A stretch of DNA of 45,003 nt from positions 1 through 45,003 of the forward strand of contig CAWDUO010000003.1 of NCBI GenBank assembly GCA_963805475.1. The letters run 5' to 3'. Both the position numbers and the translations under genes were made by a program. The DNA comes from VRUE01 sp963805475. GTDB taxonomy: Bacteria > Actinomycetota > Thermoleophilia > Solirubrobacterales > 70-9. Positions 36,441-44,906 of the stretch are shown one piece after another (the first letter of the stretch is position 1; each line of letters opens with the position of its first letter). A model generated the notes under the pieces. That model had not been told where the DNA came from. It did no database searches and worked only from the letters and a program-made list of their open reading frames with translations.

Positions 36441-37102
36441 TGCAGGAGGCGCGGGCGAGAGGAGGCGCGGGCGTCCCGTCAAAGAGATCGGCGACCGTGC
36501 CGGCGACCGACGACGAGATCCGCGAGAAGTACCTGGAGCGGGCGATCCGCGAGCTCAACCAGCTGACCCACGAGCTGCAGGACTGCCCGCACTGCCCGCG
36601 CGGCAAGCTGATGCCGGTGCTCGGGTCCGGCCACCCGCAGGCCGACGTGTTCATGGTCAAGCACGCGGCGGGGGTGGCGGAGATCGAAGAGGGCGTCGCC
36701 TTCTACGGGCGGGCCGGCAACGCGCTGATGAAAAGCTTCAAGCGGCTGGGGATCGACCCGCTGGTCGTCTACGGCACGCTCTGCGTCAAGTGCCCGATCG
36801 CCGAGCCCGACCTCGCCGCCGGCGAGTGCGTGCGGCGGATGCTGACCGAGCTGGCGATCGTCCAGCCGAAGATCGTCGTCGTCATGGGCGAGCCGGCGCT
36901 GCGCGTGCTCAACGGCCTCGAGGTGCCGCTGGCGCGCCCGGTCGAGCCGCGCGAGGGCGAGATCCAGGCCTTCACCCCGACGATCGACGCCCTCTACACC
37001 CCCGACATCGACGAGTCGCTGGACGAGGAAGGATCCAAGCAGCGCTTCTGGCGCTCGTTCAAGGTCCTCGGCGACTGGTACGAGGACCTGCCACCGTATT
37101 AG
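36440..37102 (+). CDS. Uracil-DNA-glycosylase-fold protein with altered catalytic motifs
   Basis: 220 residues, ATG overlapping the upstream stop (TGATG). The layout is that of family 4 UDG: cysteines CPHC (49/52), VKC (118) and GEC (130) for a [4Fe-4S] cluster, FYGRAGNALMKSFKRLGIDP, and PKIVVVMGEPALRVLNG. The catalytic first motif GExPG is replaced by VKHAAG and the His-containing second motif (normally HPS or YHP) by ALYTPDIDESL. It may be inactive on uracil or act on another substrate. Neighbours give no further clue. Confidence 0.7.
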   Translation: MQEARARGGAGVPSKRSATVPATDDEIREKYLERAIRELNQLTHELQDCPHCPRGKLMPVLGSGHPQADVFMVKHAAGVAEIEEGVAFYGRAGNALMKSFKRLGIDPLVVYGTLCVKCPIAEPDLAAGECVRRMLTELAIVQPKIVVVMGEPALRVLNGLEVPLARPVEPREGEIQAFTPTIDALYTPDIDESLDEEGSKQRFWRSFKVLGDWYEDLPPY

Positions 37103-37108
37103 TAGGGT
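37103..37108 (+). promoter_or_regulatory. Putative -10 box of the LLM oxidoreductase gene
   Basis: TAGGGT ends 7 nt before the ATG at 37116. AGGGTGG in the same place could alternatively serve as a ribosome site. Confidence 0.35.
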
Positions 37109-37115
37109 GGCAGCG

Positions 37116-37892
37116 ATGGCACGGGGATTTGGAGTTGCCGCGGGGCTGGATCCCGAGGTGGCGCGGCCGCTTGCGGCAAGGTGCGCGGAGCTGGGGTACG
37201 ACTCGGTGTGGTCGAACGACCATCCGGGGGCGAAGGGGCTGGAGACGCTGGCGGAGTTCGCCGCAACGGCTCCGGAGCTGGAGCTGGGGGTCGCGGTGAT
37301 CGCGCTCGACCGGCAGTCGCCGGAGGAGATAGCAGCTGATATTGAGCGACTCGCCCTCGATCGCTCGAAGTTCTGGCTCGGGGTCGGCGCCGGCTTTTCG
37401 AAGAAGCCGCTGACGCGGATGCGGGAGAAGCTTCCGGAGCTGCGCGAGGCGCTGCCGGGCGTCCGCCTTGTGCTCGCCGCGATGGGACCGAAGATGTGCG
37501 CCCTCGCGGGGGCCGAGTTCGATGGCGCTTTCTTCAACTGGATGACCCCCGAGTTCGCCGCCCGCGCCCGCGGCCAAGTGGAAGCTGGCGCCAAGCAGGC
37601 GGGCCGCGAGAGCCCGCCGGTCTTCGGCTACGTTCGCACCGCCGTCGGCCCCGACGCAGCCGACCGCCTCGCCAAGGAGGAGTCCTTCTACCGCGACCTC
37701 CACGATGGCTACCGCAACCACTTCGCCCGCCTCGCCGAACCGGAGGGCACCGTGGGAGTAGCAGCTCCCGATCGCAGCTTCGCCCAGAAGTCCCTAGCCT
37801 CTTACACAGCTCTCGACACCCTCGTAGTCCGCGGCCTCGCCTCCGCCAACGTCGAGGCAATGACATCTGTCGCCGAAGCTGCGGCCCCGTAG
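37116..37892 (+). CDS. LLM-class (luciferase-like) flavin-dependent oxidoreductase
   Basis: 258 residues, shorter than the usual 300 or so. MARGFGVAAGLDPEVARPLA, CAELGYDSVWSNDHPGAKGL, VAVIALDRQSPEEIAADIER and FWLGVGAGFSKKPLTRMREK are typical of the FMN/F420-binding barrel. Substrate unknown. Codon use is somewhat less GC-biased than neighbours. The stop codon TAG is the first base pair of palindrome D. Confidence 0.85.
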   Translation: MARGFGVAAGLDPEVARPLAARCAELGYDSVWSNDHPGAKGLETLAEFAATAPELELGVAVIALDRQSPEEIAADIERLALDRSKFWLGVGAGFSKKPLTRMREKLPELREALPGVRLVLAAMGPKMCALAGAEFDGAFFNWMTPEFAARARGQVEAGAKQAGRESPPVFGYVRTAVGPDAADRLAKEESFYRDLHDGYRNHFARLAEPEGTVGVAAPDRSFAQKSLASYTALDTLVVRGLASANVEAMTSVAEAAAP

Positions 37893-37999
37893 GAGGGTCG
37901 AGGTGTCCCCCTCCAAAAAGCTCAAGGACCAGCGTGTGAACCCTGGCGGCCGACCCAGCTGCGCGACGGCTTCTTTGGAGGGGGACACCTCGACCCTCC
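37891..37999. repeat. Large palindrome, 62-nt core family, copy D
   Basis: Perfect 23-bp arms: GGAGGGTCGAGGTGTCCCCC... (37892-37914) with 37977-37999. The core 37915-37976 matches A and C (minus orientation). It sits exactly between convergent genes, starting within the LLM stop codon and ending 6 nt before the methyltransferase stop at 38006, and should act as a two-way terminator. Confidence 0.94.
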
Positions 38000-38005
38000 C
38001 TGCGC

Positions 38006-39316
38006 CTACGCCTTCTCGAACAGCGCCACGCACTCTATGTGCGGGGTCTGGGGGAACATGTCGACTGGCTTGACGCGGCGCAGGGCGTAGCCCGCCTCGA
38101 CCAGCTGGGCGGCGTTGGGGGCGAGCGTGGTCGGGTTGCAGGAGACGTAGACGATCCGCCGCGCCTCGCACTCGAGCACCCGCCGGACGATCTTCTGCGA
38201 GAGGCCGGCGCGCGGCGGGTCGAGCAGGACGACGTCGGGCTTGCCGGCCCGCTCGATCAGCGGCCGCACGCCGGTGCGCGCGCTGCCGGCGACGAAGCGC
38301 GCGTTGCCGATCCCGTTCAGCTCCGCGTTGCGCTCCGCGTCGGCGATCGCCTCGGGGACGATCTCCAGCCCCCAGACCTCGCCCGCCCGCGCCGCCATCG
38401 TCAGCCCGATCGTGCCGATCCCGCAGTAGAGGTCGAAGACCCGCTCGCCGCCGCTCAGGCCCGCGTATTCGGCCGCGACCGCGTAGAGCCGCTCCGCCAT
38501 CTCGGTGTTGGTCTGGAAGAAGGCGCCGGGGGAGATCTCGAGGTCGAGCCCGCAGAGCCGCTCGCGCAGCCGTTCCTCGCCCAGGACGCCGGTCGGACCC
38601 TCGCTGCCGCCCGAGTCGCCCGCGACCACGGTGTGCAGGTCGACCGGGGGCTTCGGGACTCGCTCCGCCGTGGTGATCAGCCGCGTCTGGATCTGCCCCG
38701 TGCGCCGCCCCTCGCGCACGACCAGGTTGCGCAGCGCGCCCGTGCCGGCGCGGCGGTCCTGCGGCGCCACGTCCTCCGCCCGCGCCCACTCGCGCACCGC
38801 GTTGCGCGCCGCGTTGCCGCGCTCGGAGGCGAGCAGGCAGTCCTCGACCCCGACCACCACGTCCCAGCGCCCGCTCGCGTGGAAGCCGAGCGCCGTCCCG
38901 TCCGCGCCCGGCCCGAAGGAGTATTCGAGCTTGTTGCGGTAGCGCCACCGCTCCGCCGCCGGCTCGATCTCCTCCAGCTCATAGCCCTCCAGCCCGCCGA
39001 TCCGCCGCAGCGCCTCCTCCACCTGGTTGCGCTTCTCGCTCAGCTGGCGCTCGTAGTCGAGCCCCTGCCACGGCGCCCCCGGGCAGGGCTCGCCCTCGTG
39101 CGTGCAGCGGTTCGGGACCCGGTCGGCGCCGGGGCGCAGCAGCTCGACCGCCCGCGCCTCGGCGAAGCGCTTCTTCGGCTTGGTGACCTCGGCGCGCACG
39201 AGGTCGCCCGGCAGCCCGCCGGCGACGAAGACGACGTAGCCGTCGAGGCGTGCGACCCCGCGCCCGCCGAAGGCGAGCGACTCGACCTCCGCCTCGAGCA
39301 GCTCGCCTTTCCTCAA
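38006..39316 (-). CDS. rlmD: TrmA/RlmD-family RNA (uracil-5-)-methyltransferase
   Basis: 436 residues. N-terminal TRAM domain (EAEVESLAFGGRGVARLDGY), SAM-binding VFDLYCGIGTIGLTMA, catalytic nucleophile in VYVSCNPTTLAPNA and the base-stabilising Glu in PHIECVALFEK. Of the four [4Fe-4S] cysteines usual in RlmD (CxxxxxCxxC and a later one), the first two occur in CTHEGEPCPGAPW and a late one in VEDCLLA, but the third is replaced. TTG start at 39316 overlaps the upstream stop. Family assignment is firm; the exact uridine target is not. Confidence 0.88.
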   Translation of the reverse strand: MRKGELLEAEVESLAFGGRGVARLDGYVVFVAGGLPGDLVRAEVTKPKKRFAEARAVELLRPGADRVPNRCTHEGEPCPGAPWQGLDYERQLSEKRNQVEEALRRIGGLEGYELEEIEPAAERWRYRNKLEYSFGPGADGTALGFHASGRWDVVVGVEDCLLASERGNAARNAVREWARAEDVAPQDRRAGTGALRNLVVREGRRTGQIQTRLITTAERVPKPPVDLHTVVAGDSGGSEGPTGVLGEERLRERLCGLDLEISPGAFFQTNTEMAERLYAVAAEYAGLSGGERVFDLYCGIGTIGLTMAARAGEVWGLEIVPEAIADAERNAELNGIGNARFVAGSARTGVRPLIERAGKPDVVLLDPPRAGLSQKIVRRVLECEARRIVYVSCNPTTLAPNAAQLVEAGYALRRVKPVDMFPQTPHIECVALFEKA

Positions 39317-39747
39317 CCGAGTTTTTTGCGCGCCCGCTGCGCCGCCTGCGTCGCCTGTTTGCGCACCGGCGCCGTGCGACCGCCGACCTCTTTGCGCGCC
39401 TGTTTGACCAGCCGTTCGAGTTCTTTCAGCAGGCCGTCGGTCTGGCGCTTGCCCCGCTTGACCATGTCGGAGACCATCTTCTCGGCGTCGCCGCGCGTCA
39501 TCCGGCCGCGCTTGACCGCGTCGTCGACGACCTCCTGCAAACGGTCGAGGCTGAGCGTGACGTTCTCTTCGAGGCTCTCGCGGAACTGCTCGACGCTCTT
39601 GTCGAGCCCGCTCGCCCCGCCGCGCGAGGATTTTTTCGCCGCTTTCGGCTTCGCTTTCGCTTTGCCTTTGGCTTTGCTTTTCGATTTGGCTTTCGCCTGC
39701 GATTTCGTTTTTTTCGCTTTGCCTGAAGACTGTTTTTTGGCGGCCAT
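39313..39747 (-). CDS. Lys/Ala-rich protein with a phasin-like helical C-terminus
   Basis: 144 residues. Residues 1-45 are nearly all Lys, Ala and Ser (KKTKSQAKAKSKSKAKGKAK), like histone H1 tails or PhaF-type tails. The rest is helical (DRLQEVVDDAVKRGRMTRGD, LLKELERLVKQARKE). It may bind nucleic acid or a granule surface; function not established. Lysine codons include many AAA in repeats, unlike neighbouring genes. AGGAGG lies 10 nt before the ATG. Confidence 0.78.
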   Translation of the reverse strand: MAAKKQSSGKAKKTKSQAKAKSKSKAKGKAKAKPKAAKKSSRGGASGLDKSVEQFRESLEENVTLSLDRLQEVVDDAVKRGRMTRGDAEKMVSDMVKRGKRQTDGLLKELERLVKQARKEVGGRTAPVRKQATQAAQRARKKLG

Positions 39748-39872
39748 CTGGGGGTGCCTCCTATCGGGCGGTTGTGGACTGGCGCGGAAACTAGGTCCCT
39801 GACTATTTCACTACCGTGAGTCGCGAGTTGCAAACGTGGCCTCCGCCGCCCCGGTATCGGCGCCCGCCGACG

Positions 39873-39878
39873 TAGTAT
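39873..39878 (+). promoter_or_regulatory. Putative -10 box of argF
   Basis: TAGTAT ends 7 nt before the TTG start of argF; no ribosome site. The remainder of the 39748-39885 gap shows nothing recognisable. Confidence 0.5.
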
Positions 39879-39885
39879 CCGTCGC

Positions 39886-40764
39886 TTGCAGAAGCGCGAC
39901 TTCCTCACCGGCGAAGAGCTCGGCGCCTTCGAGCTCGCCCAGCTGCTCGACCTCGCCGCCGAGCTGAAAGCATCGCGCGCCGCGGCGGCCCCGCTGGCCG
40001 GGCGCAGCGTCGGCCTCGTCTTCGAGCAGCCCTCGACCCGCACGCGGATCTCCTTCGAGGTCGGCGTCGCCGAGCTGGGGGCGACGCCGATCGTCCTGCG
40101 CGGCGACGAGATGCAGCTCTCGCGCGGCGAGTCGCCCGGCGACACCGGCCGCGTCCTCTCCCGCTACCTCGACGCGATCGTCATCCGCTCCGGCTCCCAC
40201 GAGGCCGTCGCCGAGCTGGCCGCCGCGGCCGAGGTCCCGGTCGTCAACGCGCTCACCCCGTTGCACCACCCCTGCCAGGCGCTCGCCGACCTGCTCACCC
40301 TGCGCGAGCGCCGCGGCGACCTGCACGGCGCCCGCCTCGCCTACGTCGGCGACGGCAACAACGTCGCCCGCTCGCTGGCGATCGCCTGCGAGCTCGCCGG
40401 GGTCGAGCTGACCGTCGCCGCCCCCGCCGGCTACCAGCTGGAGGAGGGACACGGCGCCCGCCTCACCGACGACCCGCGCGACGCCGCCTCCGGCGCCGAC
40501 GCGATCTACACCGACGTCTGGGTCAGCATGGGCGACGAGGCCGAGGCCGCGCGCCGCCGCGCCGACCTGACGCCGTACCGGCTCGACGCCGATCTGCTCG
40601 GCGTCGCCGCCGAGGACGCGATCGTCCTCCACTGCCTGCCCGCCCACCCCGGCGAGGAGATAGCCGCCGAGGTCCTCTACGGCCCCAGCTCCGCCGTCTG
40701 GGACCAGGCCGAGAACCGCCTGCACGCGCAGAAGGCCCTGCTGATGACGCTGCTCGCCCAGTGA
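39886..40764 (+). CDS. argF: Ornithine carbamoyltransferase
   Basis: Makes citrulline for arginine synthesis. 292 residues. Carbamoyl-phosphate motif EQPSTRTRISFEVG; HPCQALADLLT; ornithine-site Asp in AIYTDVWVSMGDE; catalytic Cys in HCLPAHPGEE. The TTG at 39886 gives the expected N-terminus (KRDFLTGEEL), and no ATG is available. No other arg genes are near. It starts the argF-lgt-prmC unit. Confidence 0.94.
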   Translation: MQKRDFLTGEELGAFELAQLLDLAAELKASRAAAAPLAGRSVGLVFEQPSTRTRISFEVGVAELGATPIVLRGDEMQLSRGESPGDTGRVLSRYLDAIVIRSGSHEAVAELAAAAEVPVVNALTPLHHPCQALADLLTLRERRGDLHGARLAYVGDGNNVARSLAIACELAGVELTVAAPAGYQLEEGHGARLTDDPRDAASGADAIYTDVWVSMGDEAEAARRRADLTPYRLDADLLGVAAEDAIVLHCLPAHPGEEIAAEVLYGPSSAVWDQAENRLHAQKALLMTLLAQ

Positions 40765-40765
40765 G

Positions 40766-41563
40766 ATGTACCCGGAGATCCACCTCGGCCCGCTGACCCT
40801 CCAGACCTTCGGGATCGCCTTCGCGCTCGCCTTCCTCGCCGCCGGCGCGCTGGTCTGGCGGCGGCTGGGGGAGCTCGGCAAGCCGCGCGACTGGGCGTAC
40901 GAGATCGGCTTCGCCGCCCTGCTCGGCGGCGTCGTCGGCTCGCGCGTCTACTTCGTCGTGCAGAACTACGACAGCGTCAAGAGCGACCTGCTCCGCAACC
41001 TCTTCGGCGGCTCGGGCCTGGTCTGGTACGGCGGCGTGATCGGCGGCGCCCTCGGCGTCCTCCTCTGGGCCGCCTACCGCGACTTCCTCCGCCTCGTCCT
41101 GCTCGACCTCGCCGCCCCGGCGCTCGCCCTCGGCTACGCGCTCGGCCGCATCGGCTGCCAGCTCTCCGGCGACGGCGACTACGGCAAGCCGTGGAACGGG
41201 CCCTGGGCGATGTCCTACCCGCACGGCACGGTTCCGACCGACCGCACCGTCCACCCGACGCCGATCTACGAGACCCTGGCGATGGGCCTCGGCGCCTGGG
41301 TCCTCTGGCAGCTGCGCGACCGCTTCCGCGCCGGCGTCCTCTTCGCCCTCTACCTCGTCTACGCCGGGGCCGAGCGTTTCCTGGTCGAGTTCATCCGCCG
41401 CAACGACCACGTGGTCGCCGGGCTGACCGCCGCGCAGCTGGAGAGCGTCGGCATGATCTTGGGCGGCGCGGCCTGGATGCTCGTTGTGCGGCGCCGCTAC
41501 GGTAGCCTCGGGCGTCCCGATGTCGCAGCCGCAGGGACCGACAGACACGTCAGCCGCGCCTGA
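40766..41563 (+). CDS. lgt: Prolipoprotein diacylglyceryl transferase
   Basis: Adds diacylglycerol to the lipobox Cys of prolipoproteins in the inner membrane. 265 residues with seven predicted membrane segments; the Lgt signature appears as GRIGCQLSGDGDYGKPW. SRVYFVVQNYDSV and AERFLVEFIRRNDH (essential Arg/Glu region) agree. Starts two nt after the argF stop and overlaps prmC by 44 bases. Confidence 0.93.
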   Translation: MYPEIHLGPLTLQTFGIAFALAFLAAGALVWRRLGELGKPRDWAYEIGFAALLGGVVGSRVYFVVQNYDSVKSDLLRNLFGGSGLVWYGGVIGGALGVLLWAAYRDFLRLVLLDLAAPALALGYALGRIGCQLSGDGDYGKPWNGPWAMSYPHGTVPTDRTVHPTPIYETLAMGLGAWVLWQLRDRFRAGVLFALYLVYAGAERFLVEFIRRNDHVVAGLTAAQLESVGMILGGAAWMLVVRRRYGSLGRPDVAAAGTDRHVSRA

Positions 41564-42371
41564 GACCGCCGGCGCGGCGCTCGACGCCGCCGCCGAGGCG
41601 ATCGCCGCCGCCGGCTGTGAGGAGCCGCGCGCGGACGCCGAGGCGCTGATCGCCGAGGTGCTGGGGACCGGCGTGGAGGAGCTGGCCGGCGCCGCCGCCA
41701 CGCCGCTGTCCGCCGAGCAGCGCGAGCGCCTCGACGCGCTCGTCGCCCGCCGCGCCGAGCACGAGCCGCTCGCTTACGTGCTCGGCCGGGCGCCCTTCCG
41801 CGGCCTCGAGGTCCGCGTTGACGAGCGCGTGCTCTGGCCGCGCCGCGAGACCGAGCTGCTGGTCGAGGTCGGGACGCGGCTGCCCGAGGGCGCCCGCGTG
41901 CACGAGGTCGGCACCGGCTCGGGCGCGATCGCCCTGGTGCTGCTCAGCGAGCGGCCCGACCTGCGCGTCACCGCGTCGGACCTCTCGCCCGACGCGGCCG
42001 AGGCCGCGCGCGAGAACGCCGCCCGGCTCGGCCTGGAGCTGGAGGTGATCGTCGAGGAGGGGATGCCCGACGCGCTGCTCGGCGAGGAGATCGACCTGGT
42101 GATCGCCAACCTGCCCTACGTCACCGACTCGACCATCTACGACCGCTCGCCCGAGATCCGGCGCGAGCCGCGGATCGCCGTGACCGGCGAGTGCGGCGAG
42201 GACGGCCTGGGGGAGATCCGCCGCCTGATCGGCGAGGTCAACTCCGGCCAGCGCCTCGCGATGGAGCACGACACCCACCACGGCCCGGCGATGCGCGAGC
42301 TGCTGCGCGACGCCGAGACGCTGCGCGACTACATGGGCGACGAGCGCGTCACCGTCGGCGCTGCGCCCTGA
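41520..42371 (+). CDS. prmC: Release-factor glutamine methyltransferase
   Basis: Methylates the GGQ glutamine of peptide-chain release factors. 283 residues: N-terminal helical domain (RAEHEPLAYVLGRAPFRGLE), SAM motif HEVGTGSGAIALVL, and IANLPYVTDSTIYDRSPEIR. The usual catalytic NPPY is NLPY here, a known variant in related methyltransferases. I start at ATG 41520; an in-frame upstream codon at 41484 adds nothing conserved. Confidence 0.88.
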   Translation: MSQPQGPTDTSAAPETAGAALDAAAEAIAAAGCEEPRADAEALIAEVLGTGVEELAGAAATPLSAEQRERLDALVARRAEHEPLAYVLGRAPFRGLEVRVDERVLWPRRETELLVEVGTRLPEGARVHEVGTGSGAIALVLLSERPDLRVTASDLSPDAAEAARENAARLGLELEVIVEEGMPDALLGEEIDLVIANLPYVTDSTIYDRSPEIRREPRIAVTGECGEDGLGEIRRLIGEVNSGQRLAMEHDTHHGPAMRELLRDAETLRDYMGDERVTVGAAP

Positions 42372-42392
42372 GCGCGGCCTCCCTCCAATCAA

Positions 42393-42398
42393 TACCGT
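42393..42398 (+). promoter_or_regulatory. Putative -10 box of lysS
   Basis: TACCGT ends 6 nt before the ATG at 42405; leaderless. The whole prmC-lysS gap is 33 bp. Confidence 0.45.
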
Positions 42399-42404
42399 TG
42401 GCCC

Positions 42405-43917
42405 ATGGCTGACGCGACGAGCGGGCGCGAGCCCGCGGAAGGCTCCACAGAGGCCCAGCGCCTCGCCAAGGCCGAACGGCTGCGCGCCGAAGGCGTCGAC
42501 CCCTATCCGTTCGCCTTCCCCGACCGCACCCCGGTAGCTGCGATCCTCGCCGCGCACGACCCGGCCGCGCTGGGCGAGGGCGAGCATGCCGAGCACGGCT
42601 ACAGGATCGCCGGCCGGGTCACCGGCCAGCGCGGCCACGGCCGGACGAGCTTTCTCGACGTGCGCGACCTCTCCGGCACGCTCCAGGCCTACGCGCGCGC
42701 CGACGCGCTCGGCGAGCAGGCGTTCGACCGCATCGAGGACCTCGACATAGGCGACCTGGTCGGGGTCGAGGGCGACCTCTACGTGACCAAGCGCGGCCAG
42801 CTGGCGCTCGCCGTGCGCGAGTGCGTCCTCCTCGCCAAGGCGCTGCGCGACCCGCCCGACCTCTTCCACGGCATCGCCGACCCCGAGGTCCGCTACCGCC
42901 GGCGCGAGCTCGACCTGATGGCGAACGAGCGCAGCCGCGAGATCTTCCTCATGCGCGCGAAGGTCGTCGCCGCGATCCGCGAGTACCTCGACGAGCGCGG
43001 CTACGTCGAGCTGGAAACGCCGGTCCTGCAGCGGATGACCGGCGGCGCCGCGGCGCGCCCGTTCAAGACCCATCACCACGCGCTCGACCGCCACCTCTAC
43101 CTGCGGATCGCCACCGAGCTGTACCTGAAGCGGGCGATCGTCGGCGGCTTCGAGAACGTCTACGAGCTCGGCAAGTTCTTCCGCAACGAGGGGATGTCGC
43201 CGCAGCACAACCCGGAGTTCACGATGCTCGAGTGGTTCGTCAGCGGGGTCGACTACGACGGGCGTGATGGACGTCGCCGAGGGGATCGTCGCCGACATGT
43301 CGCCGAACGCGTGCTGGGGACGACGGTGGTCGAGCGCGACGGGGTGCGAGATCGACCTGAAGCCGCCCTGGCCGCGGCTGCCCGCTGCGCGACCTGCTGC
43401 AGGAAGAGACCGGGGTGGACATCACCCGAGGCGAGCCGCGACGAGCTGGCCGAGATCGCCGGCGAGGACGCCGAGCCCGGCGACGACTGGGCGGCGCTGG
43501 TCGACACCCTGCAGGGCAAGCTGGTCGAGCCGAAGCTGATCCAGCCGACCTTCATCAGTCGACCTGCCGCTGGCGATCTGGCCGCTGGTCAAGCCGGTCC
43601 CCGAGCACCCCGAGCTGCTCGCCGCCGCCTTCGACGGGATCGTCGGCGGGATGGAGATCGTCGGCGGCGGCACCGACGTCAACGACCCGATCGAACAGCG
43701 GCGCCACTTCGTCGAACAGCGCGAACGGCAGGAATCGGGGGCGGAGGAGACGCCGCACGAGCACGACGAGGAGTTCGTGCGGGCGCTCGAATACGGGATG
43801 CTGACGGCGAGCGGCTGCGGCCTCGGCGTCGACCGCCTGATGATGATCCTCAGCGGCGCCAAGACCCTGCGCGACGTGATCCTCTTCCCCGCGATGCGCG
43901 AGGCTCCGGGCGAATAA
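42405..43917 (+). CDS. lysS: Class II lysyl-tRNA synthetase with six indels
   Basis: N-terminal anticodon-binding fold (YRIAGRVTGQRGHGRTSFLD), class II motif 1 (YVELETPVLQ), motif 2 (FENVYELGKFFRNEG) and motif 3 (GCGLGVDRLMMIL). Between 43260 and 43557 the frame shifts six times: extra base in GGG 43260-43262, one missing near 43302, extra bases near 43347, 43384, 43427 (CCC) and 43557. Correcting them yields 502 residues ending at TAA 43917, with VMDVAEGIVADM, RDLLQEETGVDI, LVEPKLIQPTF and FDGIVGGMEIVGGGTDV in order. Either a poorly resolved stretch or a decayed copy; the former is more likely. Confidence 0.85.
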
Positions 43918-44884
43918 CCCCCAGCTGTTCCTTTTCCTCGAATAGAGAGGAAAAGGAACAGCTGGGAGTGCGGGTCACGGTTCGATCTGGACGAGGCGCT
44001 TCGGGTTCGTGTTCGACCTGGAGGGTCGTGTGGTGGATCTCGAACTCGCGCTCGATCAGCTCGGCCAGCTCGAGTCTCGCGCGGTGGCAGTCGGCGTCCG
44101 CCTTCACCGTGACGTGGGCTGAGAGGGCGGGGAACTCGGAGGTCACCTCCCAGACGTGCAGGTCGTGGACCTCGACCACGCCGGGCTGCGCGGCCATCCG
44201 GCGGCCGATCCGCTCCGGGTCGATCTGCTTCGGCGCGGCCTCGAGGAAGATTCGGCCGGAGTCGCGCAGCAGGCCGATCGCCGAGCGCAGCATCAGACCG
44301 GCGACCAGCAGCGAGGCGATCGCGTCGGCCTGGTCGAAGCCGGTCAGCAGGATGACCGTCGCCGCGATCGCCGTGCCGACGAAGGCGAAGAGGTCGGTGA
44401 GGATGTGCTGGAAGCTGCCCTCGACGTTGAGGCTCTGGCGGTTGGCCCGGGCGAGCGTCGCCGTGGCGGCCAGGTTGACGGCGATGCCGGCGAGGGCGAC
44501 GGCGAGGATCAGCCCGCCGTCGACCGCCGGCGGCGAGACCAGCCGCCGCACCGCCTCGATCGCGATGATCGCGGCGAGCACCAGCAGGGTGATCCCGTTG
44601 GCCTGGGCGGAGAGGATCTCGGCCCGTTTGAGGCCGAAGGTCATCTGCCCCTCGGCGGGGCGCCGGGCGAGGTCGATCGCGACCAGGGAGAAGCCGATCG
44701 CGGCCGCGTCGGTGAGCATGTGGGCGGCGTCGGAGAGCAGCGCCAGCGAGTTGGCGACGATCCCGGTGACGACCTCGGCCGCCATGAAGGCGAGGATCAG
44801 CGCCAGCGCGATCGCCAGCTTGCCGCGGTCGGCGTCGGCCGTCGCGCCGTGCGCGTGCGCGTGGCCTGCGTGCGAGTGGCTCAC
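43850..44884 (-). CDS. Cation diffusion facilitator (zinc/cadmium efflux)
   Basis: 344 residues. His-rich N-terminus (SHSHAGHAHAHG), six membrane helices, metal-site SLALLSDAAHMLTDA and its partner HILTDLFAFVGT (HxxxD in helices 2 and 5), and a cytoplasmic domain (PGVVEVHDLHVWEV). Belongs to the CzcD/ZitB group of proton-coupled exporters. The frame runs through the palindrome at 43920 and 68 bases into antisense lysS, so its last 45 or so residues (TPSCSFSSLFEEKEQLG...) are probably a read-through tail. GTG start at 44884 with a leaderless -10. Confidence 0.88.
   Translation of the reverse strand: MSHSHAGHAHAHGATADADRGKLAIALALILAFMAAEVVTGIVANSLALLSDAAHMLTDAAAIGFSLVAIDLARRPAEGQMTFGLKRAEILSAQANGITLLVLAAIIAIEAVRRLVSPPAVDGGLILAVALAGIAVNLAATATLARANRQSLNVEGSFQHILTDLFAFVGTAIAATVILLTGFDQADAIASLLVAGLMLRSAIGLLRDSGRIFLEAAPKQIDPERIGRRMAAQPGVVEVHDLHVWEVTSEFPALSAHVTVKADADCHRARLELAELIEREFEIHHTTLQVEHEPEAPRPDRTVTRTPSCSFSSLFEEKEQLGVIRPEPRASRGRGSRRAGSWRR
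43920..43966. repeat. Palindrome of the CTGTTCCTTTTCC family, copy 4
   Basis: Perfect 20-bp stem CCCAGCTGTTCCTTTTCCTC (43920-43939) with 43947-43966, 7-nt loop GAATAGA. It begins 2 nt after the lysS stop, between convergent genes, and is read as codons by the efflux gene. The outer CCCAGC/GCTGGG is specific to this locus. Confidence 0.93.
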
Positions 44885-44891
44885 GCCGATA

Positions 44892-44897
44892 AGGTTA
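44892..44897 (-). promoter_or_regulatory. Putative -10 box of the cation efflux gene, shared spacer with tRNA-Glu
   Basis: TAACCT on the minus strand ends 7 nt before the GTG at 44884. The divergent tRNA starts 10 nt further on, so its own -10 (around TTATGC, 44895-44900) must overlap. Confidence 0.4.
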
Positions 44898-44906
44898 TGC
44901 CTCTGA

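Noticed and set aside
43260..43557. Programmed frameshifting in lysS
   Set aside because: Six shifts in mixed directions without slippery sites or shared context cannot be programmed recoding.
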